From Oscillospiraceae bacterium (GTDB taxonomy: Bacteria > Bacillota > Clostridia > Oscillospirales > Oscillospiraceae): 24,260 bases of DNA. The notes beneath the pieces are model-generated. The model was not told the DNA's origin. It saw only the letters and a program-made list of their open reading frames with translations, and ran no database searches. Positions 1-7,127 of the stretch are shown here, in pieces (positions within the stretch are counted from its first letter, which is position 1; each line of letters starts with the position of its first letter). The stretch covers positions 1 through 24,260 of the forward strand of contig JAEDEN010000025.1 in NCBI GenBank assembly GCA_016293265.1, given 5' to 3'. The translations under genes and the position numbers were made by a program.

Positions 1-69
1 TAGAAAAAGCCACATGAAACCGTCTTAACAAATGATGATTCAAAATGAGATGCCAACCCTGTCCCCACC

Positions 70-489
70 ATGCAAAGTAAAATTTCCAGCTTGCATACTC
101 ACGTGGCATATACCCTGACCTTTGACACCAACGGCGGCAGCAAGATCGATAGTGTGTCTAAGGCCAGCGGTGCCACCATTGACCTGACCGGATATGTTCC
201 CGCCAGAGCCGGATACGATTTTAACGGCTGGTACTCCGACGCAAAGCTGACCGACAAGATCACCTCTGTTCAGCTGACCAAGAACATGACGGTCTATGCC
301 AAGTGGACGGAAAAGGGGTGCGAAAACCCGTTCACTGATGTGGCCGACGATGCCTACTATGCCGACGCCGTGATCTGGGCCGTAGGCGAGGGCATCACCT
401 CCGGTACCACTGCCACCACCTTCAGCCCCAACACCGACTGCACCCGCGCCCAGATCGTAACCTTCCTCTGGCGCTGTATGGGCAAGTAA
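70..489 (+). CDS. C-terminal fragment of an SLH / InlB B-repeat surface protein
   Basis: The 139 residues hold an InlB B-repeat (Listeria-Bacteroides repeat) at about 14-80, with the typical FDTNGG start and the GYDFNGWY and TVYAKWT signatures, followed by one S-layer homology motif at 86-137 (NPFTDV, AVIWAVGEGITSGT, FSP, TRAQIVTFLWR). Such proteins are normally exported, cell-wall bound and many hundreds of residues long. Here there is no signal peptide, only one SLH unit, a stop codon (46-48) shortly upstream in frame, and no Shine-Dalgarno before the ATG at 70. The first dozen residues fit neither domain. I read it as the 3' remnant of a broken surface protein gene; a short expressed protein is possible but unlikely. 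The domain assignment is secure, the start is not. Confidence 0.6.
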   Translation: MQSKISSLHTHVAYTLTFDTNGGSKIDSVSKASGATIDLTGYVPARAGYDFNGWYSDAKLTDKITSVQLTKNMTVYAKWTEKGCENPFTDVADDAYYADAVIWAVGEGITSGTTATTFSPNTDCTRAQIVTFLWRCMGK

Positions 490-663
490 TTGAAACACAC
501 AAAGCAGTGGGGAGGACACATCCATCGACAGCTTTATCTCTGGATTTGAGATGGCATGACAGCTCTCCATGGAACTGAATTACTATGAAAAAGAGCGCTC
601 AGTCTCTCGCTGTACGGCGAAGCGATTGGGCGCTCTTTCCATGCCCGGAAAGGAAGATATAAA

Positions 664-767
664 ATGAAGAAACGAATTATCACTGCCGTGACATCGGTCT
701 GGTGTACGAACTGCCGCAGAGCATGGCCGAGGCTGTGGCAGAAGATATAGCCGATAAGGTCGCATAA
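664..767 (+). pseudogene. Possible remnant of a small gene with internal deletion and frameshift
   Basis: A good ribosome site (GGAAAGGAAGATATAAA) precedes an ATG at 664 that encodes MKKRIITAV, a typical start of a lysine-rich signal peptide, then runs into a non-biological-looking tail. In another frame, ending at the TAA at 765-767, the sequence reads DIGLVYELPQSMAEAVAEDI and a few more residues, which looks like an authentic protein C-terminus. A terminator follows within 5 bp. The simplest reading is the two ends of one gene joined by an out-of-frame deletion. The family is not recognisable and the call is tentative. Confidence 0.3.
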
Positions 768-771
768 CCTG

Positions 772-807
772 AAAAGGGAGGCTGTGCCGAAACACAGCCT
801 CCCTTTT
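772..807. terminator. Strong bidirectional intrinsic terminator
   Basis: A 15-bp perfect stem (772-786 AAAAGGGAGGCTGTG with 793-807) closes a 6-nt loop. The A-run at the left and T-run at the right make it able to stop transcription both from the left remnant genes and from the ilvA-ridA operon arriving on the minus strand. Confidence 0.85.
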
Positions 808-886
808 CAGAAGCAAAATATTAACTTATATGGGTAGGTTCACAAATTGTCCCCATGAAACTCCGGAGAATGGGCGGCATTTCTTT

Positions 887-1261
887 TTATTCCCCGGGCA
901 GCTCCGCGATGGCCTCGATCTCCACCCTGCAGCCCTTATTCAGCTCCTTGATGGGAATGGTGACCCGGGCAGGCTTGTGGCTGCCGAAATATTGGGCGTA
1001 GGCCACATTCACCGGATCCCAGTCCTCATTGGAGACAATATACACGCGGCACATGACCACATTCTCCCTGCCGCAGCCGGCGGCGGCAAGGATGGAGTCC
1101 AGCTTTTTCAGGGCAAAGGCGGCCTCCGCCTCCACGCCTCCCGCCGCCGGAAGGCCGGTGGCGGGGTCCAGGGAGGTCTGGCCGGAAATGTAGACAGTCC
1201 TGCCGCTGATGACGGCGGGGGTGTAGTGGCCTCTGGGTGTGGCTCCGTAAGAGAATTTCAT
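887..1261 (-). CDS. ridA: RidA family reactive enamine/imine deaminase
   Basis: 124 residues, the full usual length of the RidA/YjgF/UK114 family. RidA hydrolyses the 2-aminoacrylate and 2-aminocrotonate released by PLP dehydratases, giving pyruvate or 2-oxobutyrate and ammonia, and so protects other PLP enzymes; it acts as a cytosolic trimer. Family marks are VYISGQTSLDPATG (23-36), the arginine in KPAR (R99), corresponding to the substrate-carboxylate-binding arginine of E. coli RidA, and the C-terminal VEIEAIAEL (113-121). The start codon overlaps the stop of the dehydratase gene by 4 bp (ATGA) and an AGGAGG site lies inside the upstream gene, so the two are translationally coupled. The substrate of RidA is the product of that neighbour, which makes the assignment firm. 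Confidence 0.93.
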   Translation of the reverse strand: MKFSYGATPRGHYTPAVISGRTVYISGQTSLDPATGLPAAGGVEAEAAFALKKLDSILAAAGCGRENVVMCRVYIVSNEDWDPVNVAYAQYFGSHKPARVTIPIKELNKGCRVEIEAIAELPGE

Positions 1262-2217
1262 AGTGCGACCTCCTGAAATTTTTTGAACTGGTCCATGCCG
1301 ATATTGCCGCCCGAGAGGAAAAAGACCACCTTTTCCTCCGGTTTGACCTTCAGCTTTCCCTGCAGCACCGCGCCGATGGTCTGGCAGGAGGTGATCTCCG
1401 CCAGGATTTTGCCCTGGGTGAGCAGCAGCTTCGTGGCCTTCAGGATATATTCCTCATCCACGGTGACGATCTCATCCACATACTTCCGGACAATGGGATA
1501 GTTCCGCTCACCAGGGCAGAGGGTCTGGGTGCCGTCTGCAACGGAGGCGGAATCGCTGGGCAGCTTTACCCGGTGGCCGGCGGCAAAGCTCTTCGTGTAG
1601 CGGCACACATTGGTAGGCTCCACGCCGATGACGCGGATCTTGGGGTTTGTCTCCTTCACGGCGGTGGAAATACCGCCGATGAGCCCGCCGCCGCCAATCG
1701 GCACCACGATGGTGTCCACCTCCGGGAGCTGCGCCATGATCTCAAGGCCCGCCGTGCCCTGGCCCGCCATCAGCTCATAGTCGTCAAAGGGGGAGATGAG
1801 GGTGCAGCCCCGCTGGTCCCGGATGCGCTCCGCCACGGCATAGCGCTCCGCGGGGGCGCTGAACACCACCTCCGCGCCGTAACCCCGGATTCCCTCCACC
1901 TTCACCGCGGGGGCGGTGTCCGGCAGGACGATGCAGGCGGAGACCCCCAGGCGCTTGGCGGCATAGGCGGTGGCCTTGCCGTGGTTTCCCGAAGACGCGG
2001 TGACCACACCCTTTTCCAAAGCCTCCTTCGGCAGGGTCAAAAGGCGGTTGGTAGCCCCCCGGAGCTTGAAGGAGTTGGTTTTTTGCAGATTCTCCATCTT
2101 CACATGGGCCTGGCAGCCCAAAATCTCATCCAGGGCGCGGACATGGGGCAGCGGCGTTTCGTAAAGATAGGGTGCGATGCGCTCCTGCGCCTGACGGATC
2201 ATCTCAAGAGTCAGCAT
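1258..2217 (-). CDS. ilvA: Threonine/serine ammonia-lyase (dehydratase), catabolic-type
   Basis: A fold-type II PLP enzyme that converts threonine to 2-oxobutyrate (and usually serine to pyruvate). The PLP lysine is K51 in TNSFKLRGA, the SSGNHG substrate loop is at 75-80, the glycine-rich phosphate-binding loop GGGGLIGG is at 175-182 and SGGNIG at 302-307 closes the site. At 319 residues it has the catalytic domain only and lacks the C-terminal ACT-like regulatory domain of biosynthetic IlvA, so it resembles TdcB-type enzymes and should not be isoleucine-inhibited. A GGGAGGG ribosome site precedes the ATG. First gene of a two-gene operon with ridA. The split between threonine and serine as preferred substrate cannot be decided from sequence; the symbol could equally be tdcB. 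Confidence 0.9.
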   Translation of the reverse strand: MLTLEMIRQAQERIAPYLYETPLPHVRALDEILGCQAHVKMENLQKTNSFKLRGATNRLLTLPKEALEKGVVTASSGNHGKATAYAAKRLGVSACIVLPDTAPAVKVEGIRGYGAEVVFSAPAERYAVAERIRDQRGCTLISPFDDYELMAGQGTAGLEIMAQLPEVDTIVVPIGGGGLIGGISTAVKETNPKIRVIGVEPTNVCRYTKSFAAGHRVKLPSDSASVADGTQTLCPGERNYPIVRKYVDEIVTVDEEYILKATKLLLTQGKILAEITSCQTIGAVLQGKLKVKPEEKVVFFLSGGNIGMDQFKKFQEVAL

Positions 2218-2247
2218 AAGAGTCCCTCCCGGTTGTTTGATGGATTC

Positions 2248-2276
2248 ATTATACCGTTTCCGGCCGCGAAAGTAAA
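2248..2276 (-). promoter_or_regulatory. Promoter of ilvA-ridA
   Basis: On the minus strand, TTTACT (2271-2276) and a perfect TATAAT (2248-2253) are 17 bp apart. Transcription would start near 2241, about 25 bases upstream of the ilvA ATG. The -35 box directly abuts the terminator hairpin of the preceding gene. Confidence 0.65.
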
Positions 2277-2295
2277 GGGCGGCCCAAGGCCGCCC
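2277..2295 (-). terminator. Terminator after the 125-residue protein gene
   Basis: An 8-bp GC stem (GGGCGGCC 2277-2284 with GGCCGCCC 2288-2295) with a 3-nt loop, followed on the minus strand by TTTACTTT. It sits between the unknown gene and ilvA, both on the minus strand. Confidence 0.6.
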
Positions 2296-2325
2296 CGGCG
2301 TGTAAAAAAGGATTCTCCGGGACGC

Positions 2326-2703
2326 TCAAAACGTCTCGTACCTGGTGGTCTCCCGCTCCATGGGGATATCCGGGCGGGCGGATTCCAGGCAATCCAGGAT
2401 GGTATTGGCGTCCTTCAGGTTCTCCAGCACGAACTCCTGGTAGAATTCCCCGTCATAGAAAATGCGGACCTTCACCACGGGGAGCGCCTTGCCGCAGCAG
2501 CCCGTCAGGGGCAGGGAGCTGTTCTTGGAAAGGGCCCTGGTCACTGCGCCGAAGGGGATATAGCGGGTACCGGGAAAGGCGGGAAAATAGACCGCATTTC
2601 CGCTGACCCTGTATTGGGCCACCTTGCGGGCATTGCGGTAATCCTCTGCCGCCCCATCCAGTTTGCAGCTCTCAGACACGGACTTCATCTCAAAAATCGC
2701 CAT
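2326..2703 (-). CDS. Conserved-looking hypothetical protein, possibly PH-like fold
   Basis: I do not recognise this 125-residue protein. The chosen start (MAIFEMKSV) has an excellent AAAGGAGG site 8 bases upstream; an upstream in-frame ATG near 2775 would add 24 residues with no ribosome site and is rejected. It has no signal peptide or membrane segment. The pattern of a strand-rich centre (NAVYFPAFPGTRYIPFGAVTR at 36-56, VVKVRIFYDGEFYQEFVLEN at 76-95) followed by a C-terminal helix (KDANTILDCLES, 97-108) resembles small bacterial PH-like domains, but that is inference from pattern only. It has its own terminator and lies apart from both neighbours. No function is assigned. Confidence 0.7.
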   Translation of the reverse strand: MAIFEMKSVSESCKLDGAAEDYRNARKVAQYRVSGNAVYFPAFPGTRYIPFGAVTRALSKNSSLPLTGCCGKALPVVKVRIFYDGEFYQEFVLENLKDANTILDCLESARPDIPMERETTRYETF

Positions 2704-2781
2704 AGATTTGCCCTCCTTTGTTTTTTTCAAGAAAATTTTAGCAGATTTCAAGAAGCATGGATGTGGTAAAAGCAACTATTT

Positions 2782-3885
2782 TCAAAAAACCAGGGCAGCA
2801 AGAAGCAGTCCCGCCAGCCCCAGCAGGTTCACCGCCCCAAAGACCGCCAGGAAGCGGCCGGGGCGTGGCGCCTCACTGCGCAGATACAGTTTCAGCGTGA
2901 TGAGGCTTGCAAGGGAGGCGACGGGGGTGCCCAATCCGCCGATGTTGACGCCACGGAGCAGGTCCCGCCAGTTGTCCGTGAAGGCGGAGAGCAGCACCGC
3001 CGCCGGGACGTTGCTGATGACCTGGCTTGCAAGGGCGGCGGTGAGTAGGGTGGAACGCTCCAGCAGCGCCCGCAGCCCGCTGCGCACCGCCTCCACCCGG
3101 CCCAAGTTGCCGGAGACGATGAAAAAGCACACAAAGGTCAGCAGGAGGCCGTAGTCCAGCTCCTTCAAAAGTTCCGGCTCCATCAGGAGGACGGCGGCAA
3201 GGACAACGGCGGTCAAAAGGCCGTAGGGCAGGACGCGGAACACCGTCAAAAGGCACAGGAGAAACAGCCCGCCATAGACGGCAAGCCTTCCCCTGTTCCG
3301 AAGCGGTGCCTTCTCCAGTCTGAAAGCCGGGAGCTGCTTGGGCAGCACAAAGGCAGCGGCGGCCGCCAGCGCGGCGCAGCTCAGGGCCGCCAGCGGCGCC
3401 ACGGCGGCGAAGAATCCGCCGGCGGAAAGGCCGTAAGCGCCATAGAGATACAGGTTCTGGGGGTTGCCAACCGGGGTGGCCATGCTGCCCAGGTTGGCGG
3501 CGGCAGTCTGAAGCACCAACACCTCCACCGTCCGCTCCCGGCAGCCGGTCTGCTCCAGTACCAGCAGCGTAAAGGGCACAAAGGTCAAAAGGGCCACGTC
3601 GTTGGTCACCAGCATGGATGCGAAAAAGGGCAGCAGCACCAGGGTCACACCAAGGCCGCGCCCGCCGTCCACCCGGCCCAGCAGCCACACGGCCAGAAAG
3701 CGGAAGGCTCCGCACCGCCCCACCAGGGCCACCACCGCCATCAGGGAAAACAGCAAGCAGAGCATCCACATGTCGATATAGCCGGCGTAGGCGCTGTCCG
3801 GCGGCACAGCCAGCATCGTCAAAAGGGCGCATATGGCCGCGATGCAAAGGACCGCCTCCTTTTTGAACAGGGCGAAAAGCTTCAT
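2782..3885 (-). CDS. SLC13/ArsB-superfamily permease
   Basis: A 367-residue polytopic inner-membrane protein with about 10 hydrophobic segments. The two half-site signatures of the ion transporter (SLC13, CitM, ArsB) superfamily are visible: TNDVALLTFVPF (94-105) with ATPVGNPQN (136-144) in the first half, and SNVPAAVLLS (291-300) with GLGTPVASLASL (317-328) in the second, as expected for the inverted-repeat architecture. The start MKLFALF is supported by GGAGGAGAT 7-9 bases upstream; a longer in-frame start 11 codons earlier lacks a site. The substrate (dicarboxylate, citrate, sulfate, arsenite or other anion) cannot be told from sequence and no neighbour points to one. It is shorter than many family members, but both halves are present. 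Confidence 0.85.
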   Translation of the reverse strand: MKLFALFKKEAVLCIAAICALLTMLAVPPDSAYAGYIDMWMLCLLFSLMAVVALVGRCGAFRFLAVWLLGRVDGGRGLGVTLVLLPFFASMLVTNDVALLTFVPFTLLVLEQTGCRERTVEVLVLQTAAANLGSMATPVGNPQNLYLYGAYGLSAGGFFAAVAPLAALSCAALAAAAAFVLPKQLPAFRLEKAPLRNRGRLAVYGGLFLLCLLTVFRVLPYGLLTAVVLAAVLLMEPELLKELDYGLLLTFVCFFIVSGNLGRVEAVRSGLRALLERSTLLTAALASQVISNVPAAVLLSAFTDNWRDLLRGVNIGGLGTPVASLASLITLKLYLRSEAPRPGRFLAVFGAVNLLGLAGLLLAALVF

Positions 3886-3948
3886 GATCCATCTCCTCCG
3901 GAAACCTTCAAAATTCAATTGTCACAATAGCACATTCCGGCAAAAAAA

Positions 3949-3975
3949 ACAAGGACTGCCAAGGGCAGTCCTTGT
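3949..3975 (-). terminator. Terminator of the zinc-ribbon protein gene
   Basis: A 12-bp stem (ACAAGGACTGCC 3949-3960 with 3964-3975) and a 3-nt loop. On the minus strand it is followed by a run of eight T (the A-run at 3942-3949), placed 12 bases past the stop of the small zinc-ribbon gene. Confidence 0.85.
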
Positions 3976-3987
3976 GGGTTTCCGGCA

Positions 3988-4368
3988 TTATTCGCCCATG
4001 GGGGCGCCGCACTGGGGGCAGAACTTGCTGTCGGAGGCGTTGCCGCAGACGGGGCAGACCTTCTGGGCGGGAGCCTCTTCTTCCTCCTCTTCCGGCTCTT
4101 CCTTCTCCTTGGCGGCTTCCAGCTCGGCGATCTTGGCCTTGGAGGCGTTCACGGCCTCCACCATCTCCCGGATGGCCTCGGGGATCTCACCCTCGTACTC
4201 ATTGACGAACCACTCGCCGATGGTACGGTAGTTCTTGTCCATCTCTCTCTGCTCGCCGGCGATGGCCACATTGGTCTTCACCTGCTCGGCAGCGTCCTTG
4301 GTCTTGTCAGCGGCCAGGGATGCGATATCCTTTGCCTTCTTGGTCAGTTCATCAAACGAAAACGCCAT
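3988..4368 (-). CDS. Small coiled-coil protein with C-terminal zinc ribbon
   Basis: 126 residues starting at MAFSFDELTKK, supported by AAAGGAGATTTC before the ATG; the in-frame start six codons upstream overlaps that ribosome site and is rejected. Residues 5-90 are predicted helical and charged, with a likely coiled coil around 63-92. An acidic linker (mostly glutamate, 89-98) leads to a zinc ribbon with cysteine pairs C105/C108 and C117/C120 (CPVCGN and CPQCG). Proteins of this build are common in Clostridia and annotated as zinc-ribbon domain proteins; no biochemical role is established that I can name. It is cytosolic, monocistronic, and has its own promoter and terminator. Confidence 0.85.
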   Translation of the reverse strand: MAFSFDELTKKAKDIASLAADKTKDAAEQVKTNVAIAGEQREMDKNYRTIGEWFVNEYEGEIPEAIREMVEAVNASKAKIAELEAAKEKEEPEEEEEEAPAQKVCPVCGNASDSKFCPQCGAPMGE

Positions 4369-4426
4369 GTTGAAATCTCCTTTCATATCAGCCGGAACCT
4401 ATGTCCGGCACATTGATCTTGCCATC

Positions 4427-4455
4427 AGTATAATCAAGTTTTTTGCGAAACGCAA
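4427..4455 (-). promoter_or_regulatory. Candidate promoter of the zinc-ribbon gene
   Basis: On the minus strand TTGCGT (4450-4455) and TATACT (4427-4432) are 17 bp apart. The resulting leader of roughly 50 bases contains a small GCCGGA/TCCGGC hairpin (4391-4409) upstream of the ribosome site. Confidence 0.45.
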
Positions 4456-4472
4456 CAAGAAAGGCCAGATGT

Positions 4473-5993
4473 TTACAGTTTGTTTTCCGATGCCTCCACC
4501 CAGTTCCGGCAGCGCTCCACAGCCCGCCGCCACCGGCGGCACTCATCGGCGCACTCCCTTTCATCCCGCTGGGGAAGGAACACATGCTGGCTGCGGCGCA
4601 GGGACTCCAGCTCCCCCTGGTCCTTCCAGACCCCCGCCGCCAGGCCTGCCAGCGCCGCCGCTCCGAAGGCGGTGGTCTCCACCTGGGCAGGCCGGTCCAC
4701 CGGCAGACGCAGCAGGTCCGCCTGGGTCTGCATCAGAATATCGCTGACGGAGGCGCCGCCATCCACCCGAAGCTGGGTCAGGGGACAAGGCGCATCGGCG
4801 TTCATGGCCTCCACCAGATCCGCCACCTGGAAGGCGATGGAATCCAGCACCGCCCGGGCGATGTGGGCCTTGGTGGACCCCCGGGTCAGGCCCACGATGG
4901 TGCCCCGGGCGTACATATCCCAATAGGGCGCGCCAAGGCCGGTGAAGGCGGGGACCACATACACCCCTCCGGCGGAGGGAACACTTTCCGCCAGGCGGTC
5001 GCACTCCGGGGCGGAGGAAATGAGGCCCAGCTCATCCCGCAGCCACTGGATGGTGCTTCCGGCGTTGAACACGCTGCCCTCCAGGGCGTAGGAGGTCTTC
5101 CCTCCCACCGTCCAGCCCACGGAGGTCACCAGGCCGGACCGGGAGCGCACCGCCTCCCCGCCCACGTTCATCAATGTGAAGCAGCCGGTGCCATAGGTGT
5201 TTTTTGCCTGGCCGGGCGTAAAGCAGGCCTGGCCGAAGAGGGCCGCCTGCTGGTCTCCGGCACTGCCGCAAATGGGGATGCCCGCCAGGTCCTCCAGTCC
5301 CGGGATACCTGGGGCCACGGTGCCGTAGACCTCACTGTTGGAGCAGGGGCGGGGCAGCAGGCTCATGGGGATATCCAAAGCGCCGCAAAGATCCCGGTCC
5401 CATTGGAGGGTGTGGATGTTAAAGAGCATGGTGCGGCAGGCGTTGGAGTGGTCCGTCACATGGGCCCTTCCGCCGGTGAGGTTCCAGATAAGCCAGGAAT
5501 CCACCGTGCCGGCGCAAAGCTCTCCCCGCTCCGCCCGCTCCCGGGCTCCGGGCACATGGTCCAGCAGCCAGCGGATCTTGGTGCCGGAGAAATAGGCGTC
5601 GATGAGCAGGCCCGTCTTTTCCGTCACCGTCTCCCCCAGGCCCGCCGCGGCGAGGCCGTCACAGATGGAGGCCGTCCGGCGGCACTGCCAGACGATGGCG
5701 TTATAAAGGGGCTTGCCGGTGGCACGGTCCCAAAGGATGGTGGTCTCCCGCTGGTTGGTGATGCCAAGGGCCGCCAGGCGCCGGGGGTCGATGTGGGCGG
5801 CGTCCACTGCCTCCGCCAGGGCCCGCCGTTCCGTGTTCCAGATCTCCATGGGGTCATGCTCCACCCAACCGGGCTGGGGGTAGATCTGGCGGAAGGAATG
5901 CTGGGCCCGTGCGACAATCTCCCCCCTGCGGTTAAACAGGATGGCGCGGGAGGATGTGGTGCCCTGGTCCAGGGCAGCAACATAAGTTTCCAT
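4473..5993 (-). CDS. glpK: Glycerol kinase
   Basis: 506 residues, full length for GlpK, an FGGY-family kinase that phosphorylates glycerol to sn-glycerol-3-phosphate with ATP. The N-terminal phosphate loop DQGTTSSR (9-16), the YPQPGWVEHDP segment (38-48), the NAIVWQCRRT glycerol-site region and the C-terminal adenosine-binding region VDGGASVSDILMQTQAD (409-425) are all present and distinctive for glycerol rather than xylulose or gluconate kinases. Start supported by GAGGAGG just upstream. No glycerol facilitator or glycerol-3-phosphate dehydrogenase lies nearby. It diverges from a monoacylglycerol-lipase-like gene across a shared promoter region, which suggests joint control and a supply of glycerol from monoglycerides. 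Assignment is secure. Confidence 0.96.
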   Translation of the reverse strand: METYVAALDQGTTSSRAILFNRRGEIVARAQHSFRQIYPQPGWVEHDPMEIWNTERRALAEAVDAAHIDPRRLAALGITNQRETTILWDRATGKPLYNAIVWQCRRTASICDGLAAAGLGETVTEKTGLLIDAYFSGTKIRWLLDHVPGARERAERGELCAGTVDSWLIWNLTGGRAHVTDHSNACRTMLFNIHTLQWDRDLCGALDIPMSLLPRPCSNSEVYGTVAPGIPGLEDLAGIPICGSAGDQQAALFGQACFTPGQAKNTYGTGCFTLMNVGGEAVRSRSGLVTSVGWTVGGKTSYALEGSVFNAGSTIQWLRDELGLISSAPECDRLAESVPSAGGVYVVPAFTGLGAPYWDMYARGTIVGLTRGSTKAHIARAVLDSIAFQVADLVEAMNADAPCPLTQLRVDGGASVSDILMQTQADLLRLPVDRPAQVETTAFGAAALAGLAAGVWKDQGELESLRRSQHVFLPQRDERECADECRRWRRAVERCRNWVEASENKL

Positions 5994-6006
5994 ACAAAAC
6001 CTCCTC

Positions 6007-6075
6007 TGGTCATGGAAGTAAAAAGGTGTTATAATCCATTATAACGATTATAACATAAGGAGGTCGGCTTTTCCA
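6007..6075. promoter_or_regulatory. Divergent glpK / lipase promoter with triple 8-mer repeat
   Basis: Three copies of the 8-mer GTTATAAT or its complement lie at 6028-6035 (+), 6038-6045 (-) and 6047-6054 (-). The first two form the palindrome GTTATAATCCATTATAAC. Each also contains a perfect TATAAT. Plus-strand promoter: TGGTCA (6007-6012), 17 bp, TATAAT (6030-6035). Minus-strand promoter for glpK: TGGAAA (6070-6075), 17 bp, TATAAT (6047-6052). The two promoters interlock, so the two transcripts probably compete or share an operator. The lipase ribosome site AAGGAGG is at 6057-6063. Confidence 0.6.
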
Positions 6076-7013
6076 TGGTATTACGTGAATTCACCTTCCC
6101 TTCCGCCGACGGGAGCACCGACATCCACGCGGTGGAATGGCTGCCGGAGGGGGAAGTGCGGGCCGTTTTGCAGATCTCCCACGGCGTTGCGGAGTACATT
6201 CTGCGCTACGCCCCCTTCGCCCGGTATTTGACGGAGCGGGGCTTCGCCGTGGTGGGCCACGACCATCTGGGCCACGGAGCGTCCGTCCGCCCCGGCGGAA
6301 AGCGGCTGTACTTCGGCCAAAAGGGGAGCTGGGCCTATGTGACCCAGGACATCTACACCCGCCGCCAGCTTGCCGGGAAGGACTTCCCCGGCGTGCCCTA
6401 TTTCCTGCTGGGCCATTCCATGGGCTCCTTCCTGGCCCGGACCTATCTTATCCGCTATCCCGGCACGGTGGACGCCGCCGTGCTCATGGGCACCGGACAG
6501 ATGCCCCCGGCCCTGGTGAAGGGAGGCCTGGCCGTGGCCAAGGTGGAAGCCGCCCGCCTGGGCGAGGAAAATCCCAGCCCCCTGGTGGAAAAGCTGGCCT
6601 TTGGAGCCTATAACAAGCTCTTCGCTCCCAACCGCACCGCCTTCGACTGGCTCAGTGTGAATGAGGAAAACGTGGACAGCTACATCGCCCATCCCCTCTG
6701 CGGAGGCAGTCCCTCCATCGGCCTCTTCCGGGAGATGCTGGGAGGCATCGCCTTCATCACCAAGGCGGAAAACCTGAAACGGATGAACCTCAACACTCCC
6801 ATTCTCTTCATCTCGGGGGAGATGGACCCGGTGGGCGATTGCGGCAAGGGGGTCAAGCGGGCCTGCGAAAGCTTCCGGAAAGCGGGGGTCCGGGATGTCT
6901 CCATCCGGCTTTACCCGGGGCTGCGCCACGAGATCCTGAACGAGGATTGCCGGGAGGACGTATACGGGGACATCGGAAGCTGGCTCACCGCCAAAACGCC
7001 GGTGGCGCCGTAA
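6075..7013 (+). CDS. Alpha/beta hydrolase, monoacylglycerol lipase / lysophospholipase type
   Basis: A 312-residue cytosolic serine hydrolase of the Hydrolase_4 (monoglyceride lipase) type. The nucleophile elbow GHSMGS places Ser115; Asp251 (SGEMDPVG) and His285 (LRHE) complete a catalytic triad at the expected spacing, and the SHGVAEY segment (36-41) with the GHDHLGHG loop (61-68) provides the usual oxyanion region of monoglyceride lipases. No signal peptide is present. Ribosome site AAGGAGG is 11 bases from the ATG, a little far. The position back to back with glpK suggests that it releases glycerol for phosphorylation, which is inference; lysophospholipids or other esters are alternatives. 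Confidence 0.85.
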   Translation: MVLREFTFPSADGSTDIHAVEWLPEGEVRAVLQISHGVAEYILRYAPFARYLTERGFAVVGHDHLGHGASVRPGGKRLYFGQKGSWAYVTQDIYTRRQLAGKDFPGVPYFLLGHSMGSFLARTYLIRYPGTVDAAVLMGTGQMPPALVKGGLAVAKVEAARLGEENPSPLVEKLAFGAYNKLFAPNRTAFDWLSVNEENVDSYIAHPLCGGSPSIGLFREMLGGIAFITKAENLKRMNLNTPILFISGEMDPVGDCGKGVKRACESFRKAGVRDVSIRLYPGLRHEILNEDCREDVYGDIGSWLTAKTPVAP

Positions 7014-7053
7014 TGCGCATCCCCTTCCCTGTAAAATGTGAAATATGTATGTG

Positions 7054-7088
7054 AGGAGGCCCCGCGTCAAATGGCGCGGGGCCTCCTT
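7054..7088 (+). terminator. Terminator-like hairpin after the hydrolase gene
   Basis: A 13-bp GC-rich stem (AGGAGGCCCCGCG 7054-7066 with 7075-7087) and an 8-nt loop, 40 bases past the stop. The T-tract is poor (TT then GCC), so termination may be partial, but it also separates the convergent deacetylase gene. Confidence 0.6.
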
Positions 7089-7127
7089 GCCGGACAAACG
7101 GCTTTTCCGCAACGCCCCCCGTTTGCT

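Larger units (their letters stand above)
490..886. other. Gene-poor stretch with gene scraps and a terminator
   Basis: No intact gene is visible between the SLH fragment and ridA. The stretch holds a 9-bp inverted repeat (590-598 with 630-638, AAAGAGCGC/GCGCTCTTT) enclosing a smaller TCGCT/AGCGA hairpin, a possible gene remnant at 664-767, and a strong terminator at 772-807. Both strands are open over parts of it, but none of those frames has a ribosome site or a recognisable product. Confidence 0.5.

Noticed and set aside
2704..2775. Longer start for the 125-residue unknown protein
   Set aside because: The extra N-terminal residues include the ribosome-binding site of the internal ATG and have no site of their own.
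4443..6044. Very long open frame antisense to glpK (533 codons)
   Set aside because: It has no ribosome site, gives low-complexity glycine/histidine/proline-rich protein, and mirrors the GC-rich third positions of glpK, which has all its catalytic motifs. Similar long antisense frames opposite the ABC operon and the purF genes were dismissed for the same reason.
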